Assembly: GCA_947628725.1 (NCBI GenBank)
Contig: CANRAQ010000006.1
Span: 1 to 28,316 of the forward strand
Direction: 5' to 3'
Origin: an uncultured Bacilli bacterium
GTDB lineage: Bacteria > Bacillota_I > Bacilli_A > RF39 > UBA660
Length of the DNA: 28,316 nt
Positions 15,137 to 22,845 of the stretch are shown here, one piece after another; the first letter of the stretch is position 1, and each line of letters opens with the position of its first letter. Position numbers and translations under genes: made by a program. The notes below the pieces were generated by a model, which was not told the DNA's origin, did not search any database, and saw nothing but the letters and a program-made list of their open reading frames with translations.

Positions 15137-16192
15137 ATGGGTAATACATTAGATCATAAATGTCCAAGTTGTAATGCTGTATTAAAGTTTAATCCTCATG
15201 GACAAAATTGGGTATGTGAATATTGTAAAAATAAATATACAATAGAGCAGTTAGAAGAATATGAAAAAAAATCTAATAAAGTATTAGAAAAAGAACCAGA
15301 AGTAAAAAAAAGTGATATAGATGTTTATATTTGCCCAAACTGTGGTGCCCAAATAATTACTGACCCAAGTGTAAGCGCAACTTCGTGTGTTTACTGCAAG
15401 AATACTGCAATACTTAAAGATAAGTTGCAAGGTGAATTTAATCCTAATTATGTAATACCATTTAAAAAGACTAAAGAAGATGCTATAGATGCATTTAAAA
15501 AACTTGGTAAGGGAAAACCACTTATGCCAAGAGCGTTTAGTAAAAAAGAAAACATTAATGAAATGAGTGGAATATATATACCTTTCTGGCTATACGATTA
15601 TAATTCAGATGGTGTTGTTGAGGCACATTGTAATAGAATAACTTCATGGAGTTCTGGTAATTATAGATATACTAAAACTGATACATTTTTAGTAACTCGT
15701 GGTGGAAATATGTCTTTTGAAAAAATTCCAGTAGATGGGTCTAAAAGATTTCAAAATGATATTATGAATTCTATTGAACCATTTGATTACAATGATATGA
15801 AAGAATTTAATTACTCATATCTTTCAGGATTTTTATCAGAAAAATATGATATAACAAAAGAAGAAGCACAAGAAGATGCAATAAATAGAGCAAAAGAATC
15901 ATTCAAAGAACAGATGAAAAAAGATATAATTGGATATAATTCAACGACTATAGTTAAAGATAATATAAATTTAGTAAATACTAACAGTAGTTATGTATTG
16001 TTACCTGTATGGATGTTAAATATTAAATATAAAGATAAAATATATACTTTTGCAATGAATGGCCAAACTGGAAAATTGATAGGAGATATACCAATAGACA
16101 ATAAAAAAGCAATATTAATTTTTATAATAACATTTGCTATATGTTTCTTAATTGCATTTGTCTTTATGTATATAAGTAGGGGACAAATATGA
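15137..16192 (+). CDS. Tandem zinc-ribbon, C-tail-anchored membrane protein
   Basis: 351 aa. Two zinc ribbons are visible: C9, C12, C27, C30 and C66, C69, C84, C87. A beta-rich region follows (about residues 105-320, with 'NPNYVIPFKKTKEDAIDAF', 'GIYIPFWLYDYNSDG' and 'YVLLPVWMLNIKYKDKIYTF'), then one C-terminal membrane helix (about 327-346). Proteins of this shape are often labelled 'TFIIB-type zinc ribbon' or, wrongly, 'PriA-like'; there is no helicase motif here. The gene overlaps the TPM-domain gene by four bases (ATGA at 16189), so the two are probably partners at the membrane. Start 15137 follows TAGGTGAG. Zinc-binding is a confident reading of the cysteines; function is unknown. Confidence 0.75.
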   Translation: MGNTLDHKCPSCNAVLKFNPHGQNWVCEYCKNKYTIEQLEEYEKKSNKVLEKEPEVKKSDIDVYICPNCGAQIITDPSVSATSCVYCKNTAILKDKLQGEFNPNYVIPFKKTKEDAIDAFKKLGKGKPLMPRAFSKKENINEMSGIYIPFWLYDYNSDGVVEAHCNRITSWSSGNYRYTKTDTFLVTRGGNMSFEKIPVDGSKRFQNDIMNSIEPFDYNDMKEFNYSYLSGFLSEKYDITKEEAQEDAINRAKESFKEQMKKDIIGYNSTTIVKDNINLVNTNSSYVLLPVWMLNIKYKDKIYTFAMNGQTGKLIGDIPIDNKKAILIFIITFAICFLIAFVFMYISRGQI

Positions 16193-17013
16193 GAAGATTA
16201 AAAATATTATTTATATTTGCTTTATTATTTATTGGTATAAGAAGTTTTAATGCATTAGATACAGAACAAAAAGTACATGATTATGCATTTTTACTTACTT
16301 CAGAAGAAGAAGAAAAATTAAATGAGTTGGCGCATGAATTTGTAGATGAGTATAATATGGATATTGTTATGGTTACTATAAAAAATCGTGATTTAAGTCT
16401 TTCTACTAAAGAATATGCACAAGATTTTTATGACTATAATAAATTTGGTATAGGTAATACACATGATGGACTTATATTAGTTATAGATATGTCTAGTGAT
16501 AGATATTTTAAAATATCTACTACAGGTGAAGCAATAAGAATATACGATGATGATAGAATAGATTCAATATTAGATGATATAGAAGATCAAATTGATAAAG
16601 ATTATGATGCATACTATAAATTTTTTGAAACTTTCATAAATTCTTCATCAAAATATGCTAAAATGGGTGTTCCATCATCAAATGAAAATCTTTATATAGA
16701 TAAATATGGAGATCCTCATTATAGAAAACAATTTCCTTGGGTTGGTATAACTATATTTTCACTTATTATTTCAATTATAGTTATAGTAGTTTTGTATTTA
16801 AAAAATAAAATGGTTAGAAAAGCAACATCTGCAGATGTATATTTAATCAAAAGCACTATTAATATTACAAATAGATTAGATAGATTTTTAACTACCCATA
16901 CTACTTCAGTTAGAATAAACGATGCAAGTAGTTCATCTGGGCATGTAGGTGGATCTAGTGTTAGTCGTGGTAGTAGTGGAATAAGCCATGGTGGCGGTGG
17001 CAGAAGAATGTAA
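16189..17013 (+). CDS. TPM-domain membrane protein
   Basis: 274 aa. A signal peptide (about residues 1-22) precedes a TPM domain (about 25-155): 'VHDYAFLLTSEEEEKLNEL', 'NMDIVMVTIKNRD', 'FGIGNTHDGLILVIDMSSDR' and 'STTGEAIRIYDDDRIDSILD'. One membrane helix (about 184-204) follows, then a basic cytoplasmic region and a Gly/Ser-rich end 'GGGGRRM'. TPM domains occur in YgcG-type proteins and in the plant photosystem II assembly factor TLP18.3, where acid-phosphatase activity has been reported; the bacterial role is unclear. It is coupled to the upstream zinc-ribbon gene by an ATGA overlap and ends in a strong terminator, so these two genes form a complete operon. Gly-rich tails of this kind are common in YgcG-like proteins. 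Confidence 0.85.
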   Translation: MRRLKILFIFALLFIGIRSFNALDTEQKVHDYAFLLTSEEEEKLNELAHEFVDEYNMDIVMVTIKNRDLSLSTKEYAQDFYDYNKFGIGNTHDGLILVIDMSSDRYFKISTTGEAIRIYDDDRIDSILDDIEDQIDKDYDAYYKFFETFINSSSKYAKMGVPSSNENLYIDKYGDPHYRKQFPWVGITIFSLIISIIVIVVLYLKNKMVRKATSADVYLIKSTINITNRLDRFLTTHTTSVRINDASSSSGHVGGSSVSRGSSGISHGGGGRRM

Positions 17014-17036
17014 AAGTTAATAAATATTAACTTTTT
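17012..17036 (+). terminator. Intrinsic terminator after the TPM gene
   Basis: AAAAGTTAAT (17012-17021) pairs with ATTAACTTTT (17026-17035) around a 4-base loop and runs into T residues. It overlaps the stop codon. Confidence 0.85.
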
Positions 17037-17054
17037 GCGTTATATGGAGGTTTT

Positions 17055-18227
17055 ATGGATAATCTTATATTAATTAAATATGGAGAACTTACAACAAAAA
17101 AAGCTAATAGAAAAGTATTTATAAAATTACTGGCTTCAAATATTAAAAATTTATTAAAAGATTTTGATATAAAAATAAGATTTGATAGAGTAAGAATGTA
17201 TATAGAATGTAGTAATCCTAATGTTATAGTAGAAAAATTAAAAAATGTATTTGGAATACATGGAATAGTTATATGTCATAAAGTAAATACTAATACTGAT
17301 GACATAAAAGATAAAGTTATAGAACTTTTAAAAAGTAAGAATTTTAAAACTTTTAAAATTAAAACAAAAAGAGCAGATAAAAACTTTGAAATACACAGTA
17401 TGGATTTTAATAATATAATTGGTGGTCATGTACTTAAAAATATAGATTGCAAAGTAGATGTTCATAATCCAGATATAACTGTTACAATAGAAATAAGAAT
17501 GGATGGAACATATATATATTTAAATGAGATAAAGGGAATTGGTGGATATCCTGTAGGTATTCAAGGTAAAGGTATGTTAATGTTATCAGGAGGTATAGAT
17601 TCTCCTGTAGCAGGATATCTAGCCTTAAAAAGAGGTGTAGATCTTGAATGTTTATATTTTGAATCTCCACCACATACTAGTTTAGAAGCAAAAAATAAAG
17701 TAATAAAACTTGCTAGTATAATAAATGAATATTCAGGTAATATAAAATTAAATGTAGTTCCATTTACTAAATTACAAGAGGCAATATATAAAAATGTACC
17801 AGAAAACTATGTAATAACTATTATGAGAAGAATGATGTATAGAATTGCTTACAAAGTTTCTTTAAAAAATAAATGTAAAATAATAATAAATGGAGAATCT
17901 ATTGGACAAGTAGCAAGTCAAACCTTAACTAGCATCAGTGTCATTAATAGTGTTACCAATTTTCCTATAATTAGACCTGTTGCTTGTATGGATAAACTAG
18001 AAATTATAGATATCGCACATAAAATAAATACATATGAAACAAGTATTTTGCCATATGAAGATTGTTGTACTATATTTTTACCTAGACATCCAATAATAAA
18101 TCCAGATATAAATAAATGTATATTATATGAAAAAAATTTTGATTATGAAAGTTTAATAGATGAATGTGTAAATAATATAGAAACTATAACTAATCTAAAT
18201 GAAACAAATTATAACGAATTTTTATAG
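17055..18227 (+). CDS. thiI: ThiI, tRNA 4-thiouridine synthase
   Basis: 390 aa. ThiI adenylates uridine 8 of tRNA and transfers sulfur to make 4-thiouridine; some homologues also serve thiamine synthesis. An N-terminal ferredoxin-like region opens with 'LILIKYGELTTKKANRKVF'. The THUMP domain follows (about 55-165), then the PP-loop 'LSGGIDSP' (177-184), and near the end 'YEDCCTIFLPRHP' with C337-C338. There is no C-terminal rhodanese domain, as is usual in Firmicutes, where sulfur comes from a dedicated NifS-like cysteine desulfurase. That desulfurase is often the neighbouring gene, but none is present in this window. Start 17055 follows TATGGAGG. No clear own promoter was found after the upstream terminator. 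Confidence 0.96.
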   Translation: MDNLILIKYGELTTKKANRKVFIKLLASNIKNLLKDFDIKIRFDRVRMYIECSNPNVIVEKLKNVFGIHGIVICHKVNTNTDDIKDKVIELLKSKNFKTFKIKTKRADKNFEIHSMDFNNIIGGHVLKNIDCKVDVHNPDITVTIEIRMDGTYIYLNEIKGIGGYPVGIQGKGMLMLSGGIDSPVAGYLALKRGVDLECLYFESPPHTSLEAKNKVIKLASIINEYSGNIKLNVVPFTKLQEAIYKNVPENYVITIMRRMMYRIAYKVSLKNKCKIIINGESIGQVASQTLTSISVINSVTNFPIIRPVACMDKLEIIDIAHKINTYETSILPYEDCCTIFLPRHPIINPDINKCILYEKNFDYESLIDECVNNIETITNLNETNYNEFL

Positions 18228-18252
18228 TAGTAAAAATTACCAAAAAAAATTT

Positions 18253-18280
18253 GTATAAATTTTACCTTTGTACACAAATT
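18253..18280 (+). promoter_or_regulatory. Possible SigmaG promoter for the first SASP gene
   Basis: GTATA (18253-18257) and CAAATTA (18274-18280) resemble the SigmaG elements GHATR and CATNNTA, with a spacer of 16 bases, slightly short. SASP genes are SigmaG-controlled in Bacillus. The match is imperfect. Confidence 0.35.
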
Positions 18281-18303
18281 ATAAATGTACAGGAGGTGAA
18301 ATT

Positions 18304-18507
18304 ATGAATAAAGCAACAAACAAATTCGTTGTACCTGGAGCTAAACAAGCTATAGATAAAATGAAATATGAAATCGCTAGTGAATTAGGAGTTAAAATGG
18401 GTCCTGATGCTACTTCAAGAGATAATGGTTCAGTTGGAGGAGAAATCACTAAGAGATTAGTTCAAATGGGTGAACAACATTTAGGTGGAAGCACTTACAC
18501 AAAATAA
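18304..18507 (+). CDS. Alpha/beta-type small acid-soluble spore protein
   Basis: 67 aa. These proteins coat spore DNA, protect it from UV and chemicals, and are degraded to amino acids at germination. The family signature is complete: 'AIDKMKYEIASELGVKMGPD' contains the GPR protease recognition segment (YEIASELG), followed by 'ATSRDNGSVGGEITKRLVQM'. The start at 18304 is chosen over an ATG at 18268 because a perfect AGGAGGTGA (18291-18299) stands four bases before it. This is the strongest evidence in the window that the organism forms endospores. It ends at a strong terminator and is a single-gene transcript. Confidence 0.95.
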   Translation: MNKATNKFVVPGAKQAIDKMKYEIASELGVKMGPDATSRDNGSVGGEITKRLVQMGEQHLGGSTYTK

Positions 18508-18508
18508 T

Positions 18509-18535
18509 GAATAGCAAATAAGCTATTCTTTTTTT
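18509..18535 (+). terminator. Intrinsic terminator after the first SASP gene
   Basis: GAATAGC (18509-18515) pairs with GCTATTC (18522-18528) around a 6-base loop, followed by seven T residues. Confidence 0.9.
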
Positions 18536-18669
18536 CTCTCTAATATTATTATTTGTAAAATTCAAAAGTATATATGTAACAAAAATTTCTAAACATTATT
18601 TTATGTAGTGGTAAAAAATACTATAGTTATATTATAATATTTAGTCAATAATAATAATGAGGTGAGTTT

Positions 18670-18867
18670 ATGAATAACAAGTTAGTTGTAAATGGTTCAA
18701 AACAAGCTATCGAAAACTTAAAATACGAAATAGCAAATGAACTTGGAATAAAGTTAGGCGCTGATACAACAAGTAGATTAAATGGTACTGTTGGTGGAGA
18801 AATGACAAAAAGGTTAGTAAACTTAGGTAAACAATATTATCAAAATGTTGAAAATAATAAAAGATAA
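18670..18867 (+). CDS. Second alpha/beta-type small acid-soluble spore protein
   Basis: 65 aa. It is a clear paralogue of the SASP at 18304: 'AIENLKYEIANELGIKLGAD' carries the GPR site variant YEIANELG, then 'TTSRLNGTVGGEMTKRLVNL'. It has its own ribosome-binding site (GAGGTGAG before ATG 18670) and its own terminator. The 162 bases between the two genes suggest separate expression rather than one operon, and I see no convincing SigmaG promoter there. The C-terminal tail differs ('GKQYYQNVENNKR'), and the DNA sequence has diverged considerably, so the duplication is not recent. Confidence 0.94.
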   Translation: MNNKLVVNGSKQAIENLKYEIANELGIKLGADTTSRLNGTVGGEMTKRLVNLGKQYYQNVENNKR

Positions 18868-18883
18868 GCAATTATCTTTTTTT
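18859..18883 (+). terminator. Intrinsic terminator after the second SASP gene
   Basis: AAAAGATAA (18859-18867) pairs with TTATCTTTT (18872-18880) around GCAA and continues into T residues. The stem includes the stop codon. Confidence 0.88.
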
Positions 18884-18942
18884 CTATATATACTATATTA
18901 TAAAAATATGATATAATATAGTTATTATAGGAGATGCGTTAA

Positions 18943-21060
18943 ATGAATAATAAAAAGGGTTTTATAATTATTTTTTGTATTTTAATTATAGTAATATATT
19001 TATATATTTCAAATTTTACTCAATTATTTGAAAATAATAATATTATAAGTTATCTAGTGTTATTGATTGCTATATTATTAGGACTTTATATAATAAATAT
19101 GATTCACAGTAAGCAAAAAATTAATAATTCTAAAGTTAAAGAAAAATTTTTTAACTTACTTATGAAAAATTCAGATACTGTTTATATAATGTTAAATGCT
19201 AAAAATAAAAAAGTTTTATTTCTATCAAATAATGTAGAAGATATATTAGGAATAGAAAATAAAGATGGAAAAGATGATGAAGTAGTATTTAATATATTTA
19301 ATATCCCAATAATTAAATCAGAATTAAATAATTGGGATGGTAAAGATACATATATAAGTCAAATGTTTGAATACGATAATCCAAAATATAGACATCAAAT
19401 GTGGCTTAAAATAAAAATATTCTTACATAAAGAAAAAAATAATAGTTATTATATAATAGAAGTAATAGATTCAACAAAAGATCATGATAGACAACATTTA
19501 TTAGTAAGTCAGGCTAGTGATATAAAATCTAGAGAAATAAAATTAAATGAGATAACAGCTGCTTCTTATGATATGGAAATAAATATAAGTTTAATAAATG
19601 ATACCTATGATTTAAAATATTTTAAAAAAGATAATGAATATTTTGGTGAAGAAAGACATGGAACTTATAGTAAAGAATTAGAAAATATAATAAATTCTTA
19701 TATTAATGAAAACGATAAAGAAGAATTTAAAAAACTATTATCGCTTCAAAGCCTTAAAAATCATTTTAATAAATACGAATTAGATTCTATAGTATTCCGC
19801 TATAGATTAGGAAATAAAGTAAAAGATAATATATGGCTAGAAAGTACTATATTTTTCCTATCAAATAGACATAATAATAAAGTATCTATTTTAACAAAAA
19901 ATGTAACAGAAAATGCCGAGAGTATAAGAGAACAAAATGTACTTTTACAAAATGCATTAAATGATGTAAAAATGAAAGATAAAGCAAAAATAGATTTAAT
20001 AAGAACTATATCTCATGATATAAGAACACCACTAACAAACATAATAGGTTTTAGTGATTCGTTATTAAAAAAAGATTTAGATAAAAGTGTATTAGAAGAT
20101 GTTAAAAATATCAATTCATCTTCTAATGATATGTTAAATATTATAGATGGATTATTAGATCCTTCTAAAATAGAAAAAAAATTAATAGAAAAAGAAGAAA
20201 AACAGTATAATATATTTAAAATGTTCAATAAAGTTGAATTACAAATGAAAGATTATGCTGAAAATAAAAATTTAAAATTAAATATCAATCTAGATAAAAA
20301 TTTACCAGTAGTACTTTATGGTGATTATAAAAGAATAACTCAAGCAATTATAAATATAGTATCTAACTCAATAAAATATACAAATGAAGGAGAAATCAAC
20401 ATAGATGTTAAAGGTGAAAAAATAGATACAAATGTAAATCTAATTATAGAAATATCTGATACTGGAGTAGGTATGAGTAGTGAAACCTTAAATTCAGTTA
20501 TAAATAGTAAAGATACAAATACTGGTTTAGGTTCAGTAAAGAATTTAGTTGAAATATTAGATGGTAAACTAGAAATAGAAAGTAAAAAAGATGAATATAC
20601 TAAAGTTACCTTATCTTTTAAACAAAGAATACTTGAAGATAATAAAGTTAGAGAACTTATGAATAATAACAAAAAAGCAGAAATAATTGATTTAAAAGGT
20701 AAAAAAGTATTAGTAGTAGATGATAATAAATTAAATTTAAAAGTTACTAGCAAACTATTAGAAGTATTTAATGTAGATGTAACACTTTTAGAAACAGGTC
20801 AAGAATGTGTAGAATTAATAAAATCTGGTACTAAATTTGATATTATAATGATGGATCAGATGATGCCTAATATGGATGGAACTAAAACTCTATCAAAGTT
20901 AAAAGAAATAGAAGGTTTTTCTACACCAGTAATTGCTCTTACTGCTGATGCTATGGTAGGACAAAAAGAAAAATATATAGATTCAGGATTCAGTGACTAT
21001 TTATCAAAACCTATCGATAAGAGTGAACTTGCTAGAATTTTAAAGAAATTTGTAAAATAA
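18943..21060 (+). CDS. Hybrid sensor histidine kinase with receiver domain
   Basis: 705 aa. Two N-terminal membrane helices (about 5-24 and 35-54) flank only a short outside loop, so sensing is probably intramembrane or cytoplasmic. Residues about 70-180 look PAS-like. The dimerisation and phosphotransfer helix has 'RTISHDIRTPLTNIIGFSDS' with H358. The ATPase domain shows the N box 'IVSNSIKYT' (N475), G1 'DTGVGM' (506-511) and G2 'NTGLGS'. The C-terminal receiver domain (about 587-705) has D593-D594, phospho-acceptor D638 in 'MMDQMMPNMDG' and K689 in 'LSKPID'. All catalytic residues are present. No separate response regulator or phosphotransfer protein is adjacent, so the output is unknown; in a spore former, feeding a phosphorelay is one possibility. 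ATAGGAGATG precedes the start, and TATAAT (18912-18917) is a plausible -10. Confidence 0.93.
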   Translation: MNNKKGFIIIFCILIIVIYLYISNFTQLFENNNIISYLVLLIAILLGLYIINMIHSKQKINNSKVKEKFFNLLMKNSDTVYIMLNAKNKKVLFLSNNVEDILGIENKDGKDDEVVFNIFNIPIIKSELNNWDGKDTYISQMFEYDNPKYRHQMWLKIKIFLHKEKNNSYYIIEVIDSTKDHDRQHLLVSQASDIKSREIKLNEITAASYDMEINISLINDTYDLKYFKKDNEYFGEERHGTYSKELENIINSYINENDKEEFKKLLSLQSLKNHFNKYELDSIVFRYRLGNKVKDNIWLESTIFFLSNRHNNKVSILTKNVTENAESIREQNVLLQNALNDVKMKDKAKIDLIRTISHDIRTPLTNIIGFSDSLLKKDLDKSVLEDVKNINSSSNDMLNIIDGLLDPSKIEKKLIEKEEKQYNIFKMFNKVELQMKDYAENKNLKLNINLDKNLPVVLYGDYKRITQAIINIVSNSIKYTNEGEINIDVKGEKIDTNVNLIIEISDTGVGMSSETLNSVINSKDTNTGLGSVKNLVEILDGKLEIESKKDEYTKVTLSFKQRILEDNKVRELMNNNKKAEIIDLKGKKVLVVDDNKLNLKVTSKLLEVFNVDVTLLETGQECVELIKSGTKFDIIMMDQMMPNMDGTKTLSKLKEIEGFSTPVIALTADAMVGQKEKYIDSGFSDYLSKPIDKSELARILKKFVK

Positions 21061-21324
21061 ATCAAGTGTTTAAAAAAATATAAAAAGCTCAAATGAAAAG
21101 TTAAATTTCAGAAAATAGTATTATATAGAATTGTAAGACTAAATTGGTAGAAAAAGTAAAAAAAACTACCAATTTTTTTATAAATATGTTAATATATTAC
21201 TGAAATTTAAAGTTTCAAAGCACGAAAAAGAGTGTACACTCAATTTTTGTGCACGACTAAATTTCAAATTTAGATGTTTATGATATATTACTTGTATATC
21301 AGGTTAAAATAGTTTTAAAGCAAG
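21061..21324. other. Hairpin-rich non-coding stretch between the histidine kinase and the transposase
   Basis: No gene was found. Besides the terminator at 21141, there are three consecutive dyads: GCACGAAAAA...TTTTTGTGC enclosing the perfect palindrome GAGTGTACACTC (21220-21252), CTAAATTT-C-AAATTTAG (21257-21273), and TGATATA...TATATCA (21281-21301). A further weak stem (21306-21312 with 21325-21331) lies at the transposase stop codon. The right-hand dyads probably belong to the end of the insertion sequence. Confidence 0.55.
21141..21180 (+). terminator. Intrinsic terminator downstream of the histidine kinase gene
   Basis: AAATTGGTAG (21141-21150) pairs with CTACCAATTT (21166-21175), with a 15-base A-rich loop and a T run. 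It begins about 80 bases after the kinase stop codon. Confidence 0.75.
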
Positions 21325-22580
21325 CTATTTTTTCTTTTTAAATAATTTATCTTTTAAAATAATGTCTTCTTGTTTAATTTCTTTTATATCAAAAAGTTTA
21401 ATAATTTTTTTAGGCAAGAATATATGCATTAGTGTATAAGGATTATCACCATCTAAAGAATCTCTTTTTACAGAGTTAATATGATTTAACATTAAATTTA
21501 TATCTTCTTGAGATAGATCATCAAAAGATATTCCTTTAGGGATAAACCTTCTAATATATTCATGATTGTTTTCAATTTTACCTTTTTGTTCTGAATGTCC
21601 AGGATCACAATAAAATAGTTTGGTTTCATATACATGATTACCATTGTTTTCAATAATATCTGGTCTAGAGAATTCAATACCATTATCCGTTAGTATAATA
21701 GGAAATAATTCATGAAACTTTTCATATCCTAATAATCCTTTTAAGAAACAAAAGTACTGAGATACACTATCAGCATCTTTGGTTTCTAATTTTTGAGCTA
21801 ACATAAAATTAGAATTTCTCCATAACAATGTAAGTAAGACAGAATTGCCTTTTGTACCTTCAACAGTATCCATCTCAACAATATTATTATTAAAATCATT
21901 GTTATTGTGATACTTAATATAGTCTTTAAAGTCTTCGTAAGTACGATTAATTCTAATTTTAGTATCTTTTTTAGTAACATTATTAGTTTTCTTATTTCGT
22001 TTCTTATACCTAACTTTTCTAGGTAAATCAAGATTGATGATATCTAAATAACCATTTTCAACATAATTATATAAAGTTCTTTTTCCAACAGGAAATTCGT
22101 CCTTATGATTTCTAATAATCATTGAAAAAGACTGCCCGTTCTTAATTTCGTTAGAAACGATATCATTTAAATGCTTAAACTCAGAAGAATCCATATTAAT
22201 ACCTTTTCTAGAATCAGATTTTAATTTTTCATATTTACCTTGAGCATCCTCAGCATAGTAATAATATCTAGTCTTTCTACAACCTTTTCTAGAAGGACAG
22301 GTATTACAAACATAAGGTGGTTTTAAAGTTTTTTCACAAATTTTTTCTTTACCATACCAAGAAGTACAATTTTCGATATTTCTATTTTTTAATATTTCAT
22401 AAGATATAGTTCTAGGTGATTTATTGATATCATTAGCAATTTTAGTGAAAGTCCAATTGTTTTCAATACCTTTTTCAATCTTTATTCTTTTAGACAAATC
22501 AAGATGTTTATGATATACATTACAAGTATTTTTTATTTTCAAAATATTTCTCCTTTCTTATAAATACAAGTAATATATCA
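21281..22580. mobile_element. IS30-family insertion sequence (minimal extent)
   Basis: The transposase gene is flanked by a perfect 17-bp inverted repeat, TGATATATTACTTGTAT, at 21281-21297 and (as its complement) 22564-22580. This gives a unit of 1300 bases, a normal size for IS30 elements. The outer ends are not settled: no short target duplication is visible at these borders, and a promoter-like pair for the transposase (TTGTAC 22609-22614, TATAAT 22587-22592, minus strand) lies outside the right repeat. The true ends may therefore be further out, near the TGCA-containing sequences at about 21248 and 22620. A 12-base direct repeat GACTAAATTTCA (21255-21266 and 22712-22723) also lies outside. 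Confidence 0.6.
21325..22542 (-). CDS. IS30-family DDE transposase
   Basis: 405 aa, full length. The N-terminal helix-turn-helix ('NWTFTKIANDINKSPRTISY') binds the element ends. A cysteine cluster ('CNTCPSRKGC') and the DDE catalytic core follow: 'VEMDTVEG' (first Asp), 'IILTDNGIEFS' (second Asp) and 'KGKIENNHEYIRRFIPKG' (Glu), the classic IS30 signature. The frame is uninterrupted and all catalytic residues are present, so the enzyme should be active. The start codon is TTG (22540-22542, minus strand), supported by AAAGGAG seven bases upstream; no suitable ATG exists nearby. The gene lies between a core kinase gene and the prepilin-like gene, and reads away from the latter. Confidence 0.92.
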   Translation of the reverse strand: MKIKNTCNVYHKHLDLSKRIKIEKGIENNWTFTKIANDINKSPRTISYEILKNRNIENCTSWYGKEKICEKTLKPPYVCNTCPSRKGCRKTRYYYYAEDAQGKYEKLKSDSRKGINMDSSEFKHLNDIVSNEIKNGQSFSMIIRNHKDEFPVGKRTLYNYVENGYLDIINLDLPRKVRYKKRNKKTNNVTKKDTKIRINRTYEDFKDYIKYHNNNDFNNNIVEMDTVEGTKGNSVLLTLLWRNSNFMLAQKLETKDADSVSQYFCFLKGLLGYEKFHELFPIILTDNGIEFSRPDIIENNGNHVYETKLFYCDPGHSEQKGKIENNHEYIRRFIPKGISFDDLSQEDINLMLNHINSVKRDSLDGDNPYTLMHIFLPKKIIKLFDIKEIKQEDIILKDKLFKKKK

Positions 22581-22845
22581 AAGTATATTATAGATTTAAT
22601 AAGTAAAAGTACAAGACTGCAATTTTGCCAAATAAAATTATATAATAAAAGTTTTTAATAAAAGATCTTTGATGAACTTATTATCGTTAATCCTTACTAA
22701 ATTTATTGAAAGACTAAATTTCACGTCTTTGTTTTCAAACGCAATTTACTTTTTCATTTAAGAAAAATATAAAAATTTACAAAAAACACTTGCATTTTTT
22801 TTTTTTTGATATTATGGTAGTGGATGATAGGAGAAGTAGATAAGT
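22543..22845. other. Non-coding region between the transposase and the prepilin-like gene
   Basis: 303 bases. The left part holds the transposase ribosome-binding site, the right copy of the 17-bp inverted repeat (22564-22580) and a candidate transposase promoter. The middle (about 22620-22770) has no recognisable gene. The right end carries the poly-T promoter of the prepilin-like gene. Confidence 0.6.
22790..22834 (+). promoter_or_regulatory. Poly-T promoter of the prepilin-like gene, candidate phase-variable switch
   Basis: TTGCAT (22790-22795) is a -35 candidate. It runs directly into a tract of 13 T (22795-22807). The -10 is either TATTAT (22810-22815, spacer 14) or TATGGT (22813-22818, spacer 17). 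Because the tract lies in the spacer, gain or loss of a T would alter promoter strength. A ribosome-binding site AGGAGA (22829-22834) stands eleven bases before ATG 22846. Confidence 0.5.

Noticed and set aside
15137..16192. PriA-like helicase assignment for the zinc-ribbon protein
   Set aside because: Only zinc ribbons are shared; there are no Walker or helicase motifs and the protein ends in a membrane helix.
18943..21060. Reverse transcriptase or DGR accessory gene in the neighbourhood of the prepilin-like gene
   Set aside because: The neighbours are a histidine kinase, an IS30 transposase and rel; no YxDD-type reverse transcriptase motif is present, so a DGR, if real, must act from outside the window.
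21255..22723. Target-site duplication GACTAAATTTCA around the insertion sequence
   Set aside because: IS30 elements usually duplicate 2-4 bases, not 12; the copies are not adjacent to the inverted repeats, and similar words (21138-21147) recur in this AT-rich area.
22672..22761. A 29-codon open frame starting at ATG 22672 in the gap before the prepilin-like gene
   Set aside because: No ribosome-binding site precedes it, codon use (many C-ending codons) is unlike the neighbours, and nothing in the peptide is recognisable.
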